A DNA stretch of 64,000 nucleotides from JAEUHZ01 sp964552795. Lineage in GTDB: Bacteria; Planctomycetota; UBA1135; GCA-002686595. Where the stretch lies: assembly GCA_964552795.1 (NCBI GenBank), contig CAZKIO010000004.1, forward strand, positions 1 to 64,000. Direction: 5' to 3'. Shown piece by piece: positions 16,415-25,250 of this stretch; positions within the stretch are counted from its first letter, which is position 1; each line of letters opens with the position of its first letter. A model generated the notes under the pieces. It searched no databases and had not been told where the DNA came from. It saw only the letters and a program-made list of their open reading frames with translations. The position numbers and the translations under genes are program-made.

Positions 16415-17236
16415 TCAGCCGCTCGCTTGCGTGCCCTTCGCGGCGCCGCGGATGCGCCGACTGTGTCCTCTGAACCCGAACGGTTCGAGCATCTGCGCAA
16501 GGTAGCCGTGCGGGAGTTCCTCGGAGATCCCGAAGCGCTCCGGGCCGTGTCCGGGGTCGTGGTAGGTGCCGAACGCGAGGTCCATCAGCGGGCTGAGGTT
16601 GGCGAAGTTGACGTTCGGTCCGTCGCCACGCGCATGGTGCCAGTGGTGCAGGCGCGGCCCGCCGATCACGAAGCGCAGCGGTCCGGGCATCAACGATACG
16701 TTCGAATGGATGTAGATCGCCCACAGCCCGCGGAACACCGCGAACCCCGCCAGTGCCTCCAACGGGAAGCCCAGGAGGATCAGCGGCAGGTTCTCGATCG
16801 CGCGCGTGTAGAGGTTGTCCAGCGGATGCTCGCGGTGCGCGGCGAGCCAGTCGACGTGCGGCGCGGTGTGGTGCACGCGATGGAAGCGCCAGAGGAACCG
16901 GTTGGTGTGCGAGAGGCGGTGCCCCCAGTAGATGGCGAGGTCGCTGATCGCGATCACGCCGACGCATTGCAGCCAGAACGGCTGCGCGGCGACGAACGCG
17001 TGCACGCCTTCGAGCGGCAACAGCCCGACGTTGCGCTGCAGCCAGACCAGCGCCGCGACCACCGGCGCCGTCCACAGCAGGTATTGCCCCAGGAAGAACA
17101 GGAGGTCGGTCCCCCACTCCGCGCGGAACACGCGCTGCTGGCGCGCGGGGAACAGGCGTTCCAGAGGGAGGAAGACGACGAACAGGATGGCGAAAGCGAT
17201 CCCCGTGTCGGCGAGCGCTTGCAACGTCGGAGTCAC
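16415..17236 (-). CDS. Sterol desaturase / fatty acid hydroxylase superfamily membrane enzyme
   Basis: A 273-aa integral membrane di-iron oxygenase candidate. The histidine clusters are present in order: HRLSH, HRVHH, and after further membrane segments LHHWHHARGDGPNVNFAN. Together with the GHRLSHTNRFLWRFHRVHHTAPHVDW-type context they define the fatty acid hydroxylase / C-5 sterol desaturase superfamily, which hydroxylates or desaturates lipids. The lipid substrate is unknown. GTG 17236 overlaps the stop of the upstream microprotein as GTGA, so the start is secure and the two are probably translated together. Length is typical for bacterial members. Confidence 0.9.
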   Translation of the reverse strand: MTPTLQALADTGIAFAILFVVFLPLERLFPARQQRVFRAEWGTDLLFFLGQYLLWTAPVVAALVWLQRNVGLLPLEGVHAFVAAQPFWLQCVGVIAISDLAIYWGHRLSHTNRFLWRFHRVHHTAPHVDWLAAHREHPLDNLYTRAIENLPLILLGFPLEALAGFAVFRGLWAIYIHSNVSLMPGPLRFVIGGPRLHHWHHARGDGPNVNFANLSPLMDLAFGTYHDPGHGPERFGISEELPHGYLAQMLEPFGFRGHSRRIRGAAKGTQASG

Positions 17237-17634
17237 TGCGGTTCGCGCTTCTGCGCCGGGGCGGCCTCGGTCGCCTCGGTCTGGGGTCGGAGCAACTCCG
17301 CCGGCAGAGGCGCGCTCTTCGACGACGGCAGCAGGCCCGAGGCCGGTACGCCTTCCGCCGCATCGGACGCGAGGTCGCTCGCATTCGTGATCACCATCGA
17401 TTTCGAGCTGAACAAGAGGGCCGGGTCCGCGGCCGCAGGGGGGACCGCGTCGGTGACTGGCGCCAACGGAACCTGCTGCGGTGCCGCTTCGGGCGACGCC
17501 GCGCCGGGGTCGGCGCGTGCGGGCCGCGCGTCGCGCTGAGCCCTCACGACGAAGAACCCCAGCACCAGCAGCGCGAACGCCACGGCGCCGACGCGTGCGG
17601 ACAGCGCAACCACGGATCGTGCGGATTCGACCAT
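17233..17634 (-). CDS. Single-pass membrane protein with Pro/Ala-rich tail
   Basis: A 133-aa protein of unknown function. Residues about 8-27 form one transmembrane helix (VALSARVGAVAFALLVLGFF), followed by a Pro/Ala/Asp-rich extracytoplasmic tail. The tail contains a near-repeat, LLFSSKSMVI and LLPSSKSAPL, spaced by about 25 residues. No family was recognised. The start is supported by GGGAGG a few bases upstream. First gene of a leftward set with the fatty acid hydroxylase (GTGA overlap) and the CPBP protease, suggesting a role at the membrane with these two enzymes. Confidence 0.75.
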   Translation of the reverse strand: MVESARSVVALSARVGAVAFALLVLGFFVVRAQRDARPARADPGAASPEAAPQQVPLAPVTDAVPPAAADPALLFSSKSMVITNASDLASDAAEGVPASGLLPSSKSAPLPAELLRPQTEATEAAPAQKREPQ

Positions 17635-17853
17635 GAGACCTCCCGGGACGGGGACGGACGCGCACGGGGGCGCGAACTTCCGACTCAACAGCCAGCTTGT
17701 CGCGTGCTCCTGCGAATCCCAGGCCGGCGGGGTGATTCCGGCGACCATCCCCTGGCGGCGCGCCGTGGCGGCCGCGCGGGCGCCGCGAAGGGGCGCATCG
17801 GCGTCACGGGATGCCGAATCCCTCGCAACGCAGCGCACGGCGGCGGACACGGT

Positions 17854-17884
17854 TATCCTGAGACTCCCGCACCCAGCCAGGAGG
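17854..17884 (+). promoter_or_regulatory. Promoter -10 (TATCCT) and Shine-Dalgarno for the 918-aa surface protein
   Basis: TATCCT at 17854-17859 would start transcription near 17866, giving a leader of about 24 nt that contains AGGAGG (17879-17884), 5 nt before ATG 17890. The same -10 hexamer appears in front of leaderless genes; here a short leader with a canonical ribosome site follows it. Confidence 0.5.
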
Positions 17885-17889
17885 ACCCC

Positions 17890-20646
17890 ATGCAGTGCAG
17901 TCTTGCCTCGGCGGCTCTCGTCGTTCTCTCCGCCGCGCCGGCCGCGGCGCAGTGCAGCCCCGAATGGTCGACGGAGTTCGTGCCGCCCGGCCTCGACGGC
18001 GACGTGCGTGCCTTGTGCGTCTTCGACGACGGCGCCGGGCCGGCACTCTACGTCGGCGGCACGTTCACGTACGCGGGCAGCGTGCTCGCCAACGGCATCG
18101 CGCGCTTCGACGGCCTTGTGTGGAGCGCGCTGGCCGGCCCCGCCGGCCCGGGCACGAACGGCGCGGTCCACGGGCTCGCAGTCCACGACGACGGCTCCGG
18201 CGCGGCGCTGTACGCCACGGGCACGTTCACGACGGCGGGCGGCCAACCCGCGGCGCGCGTCGCGCGCTGGAACGGCAGCGGCTGGAGCGCGCTCGGCGCG
18301 GGCATCTCGTACGCCGCCAGCGGCTTCTCCTACGGCAACGCCCTCTTGTCGCACGACTCCGGGACCGGCCCGGAACTGTGGGTCACGGGCGCATTCAACG
18401 TCGCCGGCACGACGTCGGTCTACGGCATCGCGCGCTGGAGCGGCGGCGCGTGGAGCGCGGCCGGCGGCGGCATGCATTTCGGGCCCGGGCACGACCTCGC
18501 GGTCTACGACTCGGGCAACGGACCGGAGCTCTATGTCTGCGGCAACTTCGACGAGATCGCGGGCGTACCGGCGCGCTACGTCGCCCGCTGGGACGGCTCG
18601 GCATGGCACGACGCGGGCAACACGGACCTCGCCTCGGTCCGCGCGCTCGCGGTACACGACGACGGCACGGGACCGCGGCTCTACGCCGGCGGCTTCTTCA
18701 CGAACGGCGTGTTCGGCGGGGTCCCCGCGTCGGGTGTCGCGCGCTGGAACGGAGCTTCGTGGCAGCCGGTCGGCGCGGGGCTGAGCGGCATCCAGGGCTA
18801 CGTCGTGCAGGATCTCCTGTCGGCTGACCTCGGCGCGGGGCCGCGGCTGGTCGCCACCGGCGCGATCCTGGCTTCGGGTGCCACGCCGCTGCAGCACCTT
18901 GCGGCCTGGAACGGCGCGGACTGGCAGGCGCTGGGAGCGTTGAGCGCCGCAGGCAGCAGCGTGCCCGGCTGGGCCCTGGGAATGTTCGATGCGGGCGCTG
19001 GGCCGCGGCTCCACGTCGGCGGACTGTTTCCGGCGGCGGACGGAACGGTCGTGCTCAACCTCGCGCGCCTCGACGGTGCGGGGCTCGCCGCCGTGGGAAC
19101 CGGCGAGGGCGCGAGCAGCGTCGTGCGCGCGTTCGTCCGTCACGACGACGGCGCCGCCGCCGGCCCCGCGCTGTACGTGGGCGGCGAGTTCGGGGCGATC
19201 GGCGGCGTCGCGGCCAGCGGCGTGGCGCGCTTCGACGGCACCTGGTCGGCACTGGGAGGTGGGATCGCCGGTGCGGTTCACGCTCTGGCGAGCTTCGATG
19301 AGGGCGCGGGGCCGCGCCTGTTCGCCGCCGGACAGTTCACGACCGCGGGCGGCGTGCCGGCACGCAACGTCGCACGCTGGGACGGCGCGGCGTGGTCCGC
19401 TCTCGGGCCGGGCCTGGGCGCGACCGTGCTCGCGCTGCTGCCCCACAACGACGGCTCGGGGCTCAAGCTCTACGCAGCCGGGTACTTCGTGGACGTCGCC
19501 GGCCAGGCCGGACGGCGCATCGCGCGCTGGAACGGCGCGACGCAGGCGTGGGAGGCCCTCGGCAGCATCGGTGCGACGGGTTTCGGCGACAAGGTGCGCT
19601 GCCTCGCGAGCTATCAGGGAGAGCTCGTGATCGGCGGCGGGTTCCTTCAGGCCGACGGGCTCGTCGCGCCCTACGCGGCGCGCTGGAACGGCACCGCCTG
19701 GCAGTCCCTTGGACCGCCCAGCTCGTACCTCGACAAGGACGTGATCGCGATGCAGGTGTGGCAGTCGCCGGGCGGGCCACTGCTGTACCTGGGCGGCGTC
19801 TTCGGCTGGCCGCATTACCGCGTCGCGGCGTGGGACGGCACAGCGGTCGTGCCCGCGTTCCCCGCGGCCTTCCCGCTCGACAACGTCTACGCGCTCGCGG
19901 TCCACGACGACGGCAGCGGCGCGGCGCTGTACGCGGCCGGCCGCGTCGATCTCGCCGACGCGCAAGTCGTGCCGGGCCTGGCGCGCTCGTCGGGCGGCGC
20001 GTGGACGGCCGTGACGACGTCGATCACCTCGCCGAACACGACGGAAGTCTTCGCGCTGGCGTCGCACCACGCGGCCGGCGACGCGCACCCGGCGCTTTGG
20101 ATGGGCGGGAACTTCCGGGCCGTCGACGGCGCGGCCACGAGCCGCATCGCGCGGCGCGACGGCTGCGCCGAACCGGCGACGCCGTTCTGCCTGGGCGACG
20201 GCAGCGCGACCGCGTGCCCGTGCGGCAACGCCAGCGCACCCGGCGCGGGCGAAGGCTGCCTGCACTCATTGGGCACCGGCGGTCGCATCGACGTGACCGG
20301 CCTGGCGAGCATCACGGTGGACCAGATCGAATTGCGCGGCTCGCGCATGCCGAGCTCGACCGCGGTCTACATCCAGGGATCCGCGCGCCAGTCCGGCGGC
20401 GCCGGTGCGGTCTTCGGCGACGGCCTGCGCTGCGTCGGCGGCTCGGTGATCCGCCTGCGCACGAAGGTCAACGCGGCCGGTGCGTCGCGCTATCCCGAGC
20501 CGGGCGAGGCGCCGGTCTCGGTGCGCGGGTTCGTGCCGGCCGGTTCGACGCGGCACTACCAGGTGTGGTTCCGCAACGCGGCCGCGTTCTGCACGCCCTC
20601 CACGTTCAACCTGACGAACGGCGCGAGCGTCGCCTGGTCAGGCTGA
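17890..20646 (+). CDS. Large secreted repeat (propeller-like) surface protein with conserved C-terminal Cys domain
   Basis: A 918-aa exported protein: signal peptide (LASAALVVLSAAPAAAQ), then about 12-13 repeats of roughly 55-65 aa. Each has the pattern hDDG-G-ALYVGGTF--AGG--A--vARWDG--WSALG; examples are ALYVGGTFTYAG, ALYATGTFTTAGG and LFAAGQFTTAGG. These are most likely blades of one or two beta-propellers. From about residue 762 the protein carries the C-terminal domain shared by seven proteins here (CLGDGSATACPCGN, FGDGLRCVGG, FCTPSTFNLTNG). ATG 17890 is supported by AGGAGG. The gene ends 15 bp from the convergent ATP-grasp gene. It probably acts as an adhesin or glycan-binding surface protein; no enzyme motif is present. 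Confidence 0.8.
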   Translation: MQCSLASAALVVLSAAPAAAQCSPEWSTEFVPPGLDGDVRALCVFDDGAGPALYVGGTFTYAGSVLANGIARFDGLVWSALAGPAGPGTNGAVHGLAVHDDGSGAALYATGTFTTAGGQPAARVARWNGSGWSALGAGISYAASGFSYGNALLSHDSGTGPELWVTGAFNVAGTTSVYGIARWSGGAWSAAGGGMHFGPGHDLAVYDSGNGPELYVCGNFDEIAGVPARYVARWDGSAWHDAGNTDLASVRALAVHDDGTGPRLYAGGFFTNGVFGGVPASGVARWNGASWQPVGAGLSGIQGYVVQDLLSADLGAGPRLVATGAILASGATPLQHLAAWNGADWQALGALSAAGSSVPGWALGMFDAGAGPRLHVGGLFPAADGTVVLNLARLDGAGLAAVGTGEGASSVVRAFVRHDDGAAAGPALYVGGEFGAIGGVAASGVARFDGTWSALGGGIAGAVHALASFDEGAGPRLFAAGQFTTAGGVPARNVARWDGAAWSALGPGLGATVLALLPHNDGSGLKLYAAGYFVDVAGQAGRRIARWNGATQAWEALGSIGATGFGDKVRCLASYQGELVIGGGFLQADGLVAPYAARWNGTAWQSLGPPSSYLDKDVIAMQVWQSPGGPLLYLGGVFGWPHYRVAAWDGTAVVPAFPAAFPLDNVYALAVHDDGSGAALYAAGRVDLADAQVVPGLARSSGGAWTAVTTSITSPNTTEVFALASHHAAGDAHPALWMGGNFRAVDGAATSRIARRDGCAEPATPFCLGDGSATACPCGNASAPGAGEGCLHSLGTGGRIDVTGLASITVDQIELRGSRMPSSTAVYIQGSARQSGGAGAVFGDGLRCVGGSVIRLRTKVNAAGASRYPEPGEAPVSVRGFVPAGSTRHYQVWFRNAAAFCTPSTFNLTNGASVAWSG

Positions 20647-20661
20647 GCGCAGGGGGCGCGC

Positions 20662-21897
20662 TCAGCCGGTCGCGATCGCGCGCACGCGCGCGGCGATGAA
20701 ATCCAGCTTCTCGTGCAGGCGGTCGTAGTCCTCGTCGCGCACGCGGAACCACGTGTTGACGTGCCAGCCCTGGTCGAGGGGCAGCACCGGCGCGCCCGGC
20801 GGCGGTACCTCGTGCTCGAACACGGCGTCGCCCAGCCGCCGCAACACGTCCTCGACGCCCTCGTGCGACAGGTAGCGGCCCTCGCGGTCGGGCCGGATCT
20901 GCACCGACCCCGTCGCGTAGCGCCGCGTCGGCGCGCCCGTCGCGCGGCCGTGCAGCACCGCGGCGGCCCACGCACCGTACAGGTCGAACTCGTTCCCGGC
21001 GGCGTGCATGTCCCAGATGCGCTCGCCCGCCGGGCGCGCGCCGATCTCGGACACCTTGAGGCCCTTGGGGCCGAAGAACCACTCCATGTGCGTCGCGGTT
21101 TCGCGCAGCTCCAGCGTCGCGATCACGCGCCGCGCCACGTCGCGCAGCTCGCGGTAGCTGTCCATCGCGATCCGGTTGGTGCAGGCGATGCGCGGCCGGA
21201 TGCGGCGGTCCTGCAGGGCCTCCAGGCAGCTCGGGTAGTAGTGCCCCACGAACTCGTGCACGACCGCGCCGTCGGCCACGATCGCGTCGTGGAAGCCCTC
21301 GTGACCCTCGACGAACTCCTCGACGACGAGCGGGTTCTCGGGCCGCGGGCGCACGCGAGCCAAGGCCCGGTCGAGGTCCGCCGCGTCCGCGCAGCGGTAC
21401 GTGTGGCGGGTGCCGAAGCCCTCGCGCGGTTTCACCACCACGGGGAACCCCTCGCGCTCGACGAACGCGCGCACCGCGACCTCGTCCGCGCAACCAGCGG
21501 ACGCCGCCACCGGGATCCCCTTCGCGCGCAGCGCGTCCTTCATCGCGGCCTTGTCGCGGCACAGGCGCGCCTGGCGCGGCGTGATGCCGGGCAACCCCAG
21601 CGCCTCGCGCACGTGGGCCGCCGCGTCGATCGCCGGCTCGTCGATGGTCTCGACGCGCTCGATCGCCGCCTCGCGGCCCAGTTCGCGCGCCAGGGCCGCG
21701 ATCCCGGCCCCGTCCATCAGGCTGCGCGCCGTGCGGTAGCCGTCCAGCAGGCGCGCGAGCTCGGGCTTCAGGCGCTCGCGCGGCGCGTGGCCGACGCCGG
21801 ACACGCGCGCCCCCGCCGCCTTCAGGGCGTGGACGAAACGCAGGTTGTAGATCGAGGTCTCGGGCGCGACGAAGAGGACGTGCACGCGGCGGATCAT
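20662..21897 (-). CDS. ATP-grasp domain enzyme (carboxylate-amine ligase-like)
   Basis: A 411-aa cytosolic protein. The N-terminal FVAPETSIYNLRFVHALKAAGARVSGVGH is a Rossmann-like pre-ATP-grasp domain; the ATP-grasp core follows with ARLCRDKAAMKDALRAKGIPV, FPVVVKPREGFGTRHTYR (nucleotide-binding Lys), LVVEEFVEGHEGFHD, and SEIGARPAGERI with Glu/Arg metal and phosphate contacts. Relatives form amide or peptide bonds from an acyl phosphate, as in dipeptide or pantothenate-type ligases; the substrate is not evident. It follows the secreted 310-aa gene by 39 bp and is probably co-transcribed with it. Confidence 0.87.
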   Translation of the reverse strand: MIRRVHVLFVAPETSIYNLRFVHALKAAGARVSGVGHAPRERLKPELARLLDGYRTARSLMDGAGIAALARELGREAAIERVETIDEPAIDAAAHVREALGLPGITPRQARLCRDKAAMKDALRAKGIPVAASAGCADEVAVRAFVEREGFPVVVKPREGFGTRHTYRCADAADLDRALARVRPRPENPLVVEEFVEGHEGFHDAIVADGAVVHEFVGHYYPSCLEALQDRRIRPRIACTNRIAMDSYRELRDVARRVIATLELRETATHMEWFFGPKGLKVSEIGARPAGERIWDMHAAGNEFDLYGAWAAAVLHGRATGAPTRRYATGSVQIRPDREGRYLSHEGVEDVLRRLGDAVFEHEVPPPGAPVLPLDQGWHVNTWFRVRDEDYDRLHEKLDFIAARVRAIATG

Positions 21898-21936
21898 CGC
21901 ACACGGGCCCGCGGTCGCGCAGCGCCGGCGTCGCCG

Positions 21937-22869
21937 CTATTTGCGGGCCGGCAAGCGCTCGAGCTGGTACTTCGAGCGGCTGGTGGTCGCGAGAACGCTG
22001 CCGTCGCCCGCCGGGCTGGGCATGTCGACGGTCGTCACCAACGCGAGCGTCTGGCTCTCCGCCAGCCCGTCGGCCAGCGACACCGCGGATTGAGCCTCGA
22101 TGGACGCCTTCTTGACGGCCGGCTCCGCGCAGTTCCACAAGGGCTCGTCCCGTTCCTTGGCCGGCAAGCGCCCCTTCTCGTGCGCCGCCAGATCGGTCTT
22201 CCACTCGAAGGACGCCAGCTTCTTGGACAGCTTGGCGACGCGTCCGAAGGGGCGGAAGTCCACGCGCGCCCCGCCGACGAGGTGCGGGAACTCCAGGAAG
22301 AACGTGGTCGAACGCTTCAGGCCGACGTCCGGCAGGCGCGCGAACAGTTGCTGCGCGGCCGGCTTCAGGTCGGGGTCGGAGAGCTGCGCACCCAGGCTCT
22401 TCATCATCGGCGTGAGCACCAGGCCCTCGAAGATCTTCTCGTCGCCCTCGACGTCCTTCACGGTGCCGCGCTCGTCGACCAGCGCGGTGACGGTCACGTT
22501 GCCCTGCCGCCGGAACATCTCCACCATGACCGCCAGGTTCTCGTCGAGCCCGTCGGTCGACTCGCCCGGCCCGAACTTGACCTCGCCGATGCCGGGCACC
22601 TCGAGCTTCCCGGAGACCGGCCCGAACGCGATCGCGAACGTGCGCTCGCCCGAGTCCGCGACCGCCTTCAGGGTCACCTCGGATTCCTGCTTCAGGAGCG
22701 TGGACATGGAGACCGGGCTGAGGCCCACGGCCATCTCGGCGGTGACCTCGCTCTCCAGGCGGTAGCGCACGCTGAGGCCGATCTCCCGGGTCAGCGTCAG
22801 CGGCGCATCCCCTTTCTTGTCCTGGGGAGCGGCGAGAAGACAGGCGTACGCGAGAGCGAGTGCGATCAT
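21937..22869 (-). CDS. Secreted protein of unknown function
   Basis: A 310-aa protein with an N-terminal signal segment (MIALALAYACLLAAP), then a hydrophilic charged body with alternating hydrophobic strands (GLSVRYRLESEVTAEMAV, GNVTVTALVDERGTVKDVEGDEKIF, KYQLERLPARK). It looks like an all-beta exported protein; I cannot name the family. A TAGCAT -10 at 22922-22917 (minus strand) would give a leader of about 40 nt. Divergent from the M60 peptidase and upstream of the ATP-grasp gene on the same strand. Confidence 0.65.
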   Translation of the reverse strand: MIALALAYACLLAAPQDKKGDAPLTLTREIGLSVRYRLESEVTAEMAVGLSPVSMSTLLKQESEVTLKAVADSGERTFAIAFGPVSGKLEVPGIGEVKFGPGESTDGLDENLAVMVEMFRRQGNVTVTALVDERGTVKDVEGDEKIFEGLVLTPMMKSLGAQLSDPDLKPAAQQLFARLPDVGLKRSTTFFLEFPHLVGGARVDFRPFGRVAKLSKKLASFEWKTDLAAHEKGRLPAKERDEPLWNCAEPAVKKASIEAQSAVSLADGLAESQTLALVTTVDMPSPAGDGSVLATTSRSKYQLERLPARK

Positions 22870-23031
22870 GGTGGCGTTCCGGGGAAGGGCGCCGGGGCGG
22901 AAGGAACCGTGGGCCGATGCTAACCCGGGGAGGCGCGCGGCGCGTCGCCTCGCGGCGTGCTCCACCCGCAGAGCCGCCGACGCGCGCACCGAACGGGCGT
23001 TCCCGGAGCAGCCCGGCGGGCGCGCAGGCCG

Positions 23032-23037
23032 TATTCT
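23032..23037 (+). promoter_or_regulatory. -10 element TATTCT, predicted leaderless start at ATG 23045
   Basis: TATTCT, CGGGGCG, ATG: a 7-nt gap and no Shine-Dalgarno site. The sequence around it is more than 75% GC, which makes the A/T hexamer stand out. Confidence 0.55.
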
Positions 23038-23044
23038 CGGGGCG

Positions 23045-25246
23045 ATGAACGCCTTTCGCATCCTCACAGCCCTGCTCGCGCTCGCCGCGGCGCCCACGGC
23101 CGCCGGCGCGGGCGACCGCGACGTGCGCCAGCTCCTGGATGGCGTGGAATCGCTCGCGCCGACCGGCGTGCCCGGTCGACTGTGCGTGTACGGCGACGAC
23201 GCCTCCGCGCTCGTTCTCGGCGACGTGGGCGGCGGACTGCGCGCGCCTCTCGCCGCCGCGGGCACGGCCGGCGCCGCGCGTCTCGTCGCGTTCGCGCACA
23301 ACGGCTACTTCGGCCCCGTGCTGGATCAGGGCGACGGCTGGCGCCTGATGGAGAACTCGCTGCGCTGGGCATCGCGCAAGTCGCGCGGCCGGATCCGCGT
23401 CGGCGTGCTCGACGCCGGGCCCTTCGCCGACGCGCTCGGAACGCGCGGATACGACGTCGAGGTGGTGGATCGGATGGCACGTCTCGACGCGACGCCCGCG
23501 ATCGACGTCTTGTGCGGCGGGGTGCCGGGCTGGACGGACGGGGACGTCGCGATCGTCGAGAAGTTCGTGAAGGGCGGCGGCGGTCTCGTGCTGGGCGTCA
23601 CCGGCTGGGGCTGGCAGCAACTCAATCCTGGCAAGGACCTCCTGCGCGACAACGCCGGCAACCGGATCGCGCAGCGCTTCGGCATCGTGTGGATCGACGG
23701 CACGGTCGGGGCCGGCAAGGACGGCCTGTTCCGGATCGAGAACGAGCCGCTCGCGTGGTGCCAGGCTGCGTCGGCGCTGCAGGCGCTGACCGCGAAACAG
23801 GCTCCGACGGGGTTCGGCGCGGCGCAAGCGGAACAGGCCAGTTGGACCGTCGCGCAGGCCGCGCGCTGGGTCCCCGAGGACGACCGCGCGTTTCGCCCGC
23901 GCCTGGGCAAGGCCTTCTCGAATCGCCCGCCCATCGTCGTCGGACCGCTGGCGCCGTTGAAGAGCGACCGGCCGCTCGATCGGCTGCAGCTCTCGATGGA
24001 GATCGACGACGGCTTGCGCGCGCCCGCGCACAAGGTGCGTGCGCACCCGTCGGCCGAGGGGTTCCCCGGCGCGGTGCCCGCCAACGCGCCGCGCGTGATC
24101 CGTTCCGTGAACGTCGAGCTGTCGGTGCCGCGCTGGCACTCGACCGGGTTGTACGCCGCGCCGGGCGAGACCATCGAGATCACCCTGCCGGCCGCGGCGA
24201 CGACGAAGGGTCTGCGCGTGCGCATCGGGGCCCACAAGGACGACATCGCGCATCACGGCGAGTGGAAGCGCGCGCCGCGGATCACGCGCGAGGAGCCGCT
24301 CGACGCCGAGACGGTCAAGATCGCCAGCCCCTTCGGGGGCCTCCTGTATCTCGTCGCGCCCGATGCCGCTCCGCCGGAAACGGTGTCGGTGAAGCTGCGC
24401 AACGTCGTCGAGGCGCCGCGCTTCGTCCTGGGCGAGACGGCGCCGGCGGAGTGGCGCGGGCGCATCCGCGACCTTCCGGCGCCGTGGGCCGAGTTGGCGA
24501 CGCGCGGCATGATCCTGACCGTGCCGTCGACGACCGCGCGCACGATCGAGGACCCCACCGAGGTGCTCCAGAAGTGGGTCGTCGCGATGGACGCCGCCGC
24601 CGACCTCGCCGGCATTCCGGCGCAGCGGCCGGCGCCCGAGCGCTTCGTGTGCGACGTGCAGATCAGTGCCGGCTACATGCACTCGGGCTATCCGATCATG
24701 GCGCACCTGGACGCGGCGGCTTTCGTCAGCGATCCGGTGCAGCTCTGCGAGCACGGCTGGGGTCCGTTCCACGAGGTCGGGCACAACCACCAGGAGGGCG
24801 CGTGGACGTTCCACGGCTCGGTGGAGGTCACGTGCAACGTCTTCACGCTGTACATGCTCGAGCAGGTGTGCGGGAAGACGCCGATCGACGATCCGCGGTT
24901 CGCGGCCCAGGCGCGCACCAGGCGCTGGCGCGAGCAGCGCGACGCGCGCGATGCCTTCGACAAGTGGAAGTCGGACCCGTTCCTGGCGCTGCTCGTCTAC
25001 GTCGACCTGCAGCAGGAGTTCGGCTGGGAGGCCTACAAGAAGGTGTTCCGCGAGTACCGCGCGCTCGCCCGCAACGAGCTGCCCGCGAACGACGACAAGG
25101 AGCGGGACGAGTGGCTCGTGCGCATGTCGCGCGCCGTCGGCCGCAACCTTGGGCCGCTGTTCGCGTCGTGGGGCCTGGACACCAGCGCGGAGGCGCGCGG
25201 CAGCCTGGCCGATCTGCCGGTGTGGCTGCCCGAGGGCCGGCTGTAG
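23045..25246 (+). CDS. Secreted M60-family (enhancin/mucinase-like) metallopeptidase
   Basis: A 733-aa exported protein. A signal peptide (FRILTALLALAAAPTAAGAG) precedes a Rossmann/glutamine-amidotransferase-like N-terminal domain (residues about 30-230: GGLVLGVTGWGWQQLNPG), a jelly-roll region (YAAPGETIEITLP), and the M60 catalytic domain with HEVGHNHQ at 576-583 and a downstream VEVTCN Glu as third zinc ligand. M60 enzymes cleave mucin-type glycoproteins; here the target may be host or algal glycoproteins. ATG 23045 is the predicted leaderless start. The stop lies 4 bp from the convergent CPBP gene. Confidence 0.9.
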   Translation: MNAFRILTALLALAAAPTAAGAGDRDVRQLLDGVESLAPTGVPGRLCVYGDDASALVLGDVGGGLRAPLAAAGTAGAARLVAFAHNGYFGPVLDQGDGWRLMENSLRWASRKSRGRIRVGVLDAGPFADALGTRGYDVEVVDRMARLDATPAIDVLCGGVPGWTDGDVAIVEKFVKGGGGLVLGVTGWGWQQLNPGKDLLRDNAGNRIAQRFGIVWIDGTVGAGKDGLFRIENEPLAWCQAASALQALTAKQAPTGFGAAQAEQASWTVAQAARWVPEDDRAFRPRLGKAFSNRPPIVVGPLAPLKSDRPLDRLQLSMEIDDGLRAPAHKVRAHPSAEGFPGAVPANAPRVIRSVNVELSVPRWHSTGLYAAPGETIEITLPAAATTKGLRVRIGAHKDDIAHHGEWKRAPRITREEPLDAETVKIASPFGGLLYLVAPDAAPPETVSVKLRNVVEAPRFVLGETAPAEWRGRIRDLPAPWAELATRGMILTVPSTTARTIEDPTEVLQKWVVAMDAAADLAGIPAQRPAPERFVCDVQISAGYMHSGYPIMAHLDAAAFVSDPVQLCEHGWGPFHEVGHNHQEGAWTFHGSVEVTCNVFTLYMLEQVCGKTPIDDPRFAAQARTRRWREQRDARDAFDKWKSDPFLALLVYVDLQQEFGWEAYKKVFREYRALARNELPANDDKERDEWLVRMSRAVGRNLGPLFASWGLDTSAEARGSLADLPVWLPEGRL

Positions 25247-25250
25247 CGCG

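Noticed and set aside
16415..17665. Longer start for the fatty acid hydroxylase upstream of 17236
   Set aside because: The extension runs out of frame through the coupled microprotein gene, whose stop overlaps GTG 17236.
17233..20265. Very long minus-strand open frame across the 918-aa propeller protein
   Set aside because: Except for its last 134 codons (the real microprotein), it is Arg/Ala-rich shadow coding opposite a gene with a clear signal peptide, repeats and Shine-Dalgarno site.
20606..24814. 1402-codon minus-strand open frame
   Set aside because: It crosses the real ATP-grasp, secreted-protein and M60 genes in the wrong frame, has no motif, and is explained by GC-driven lack of stop codons.
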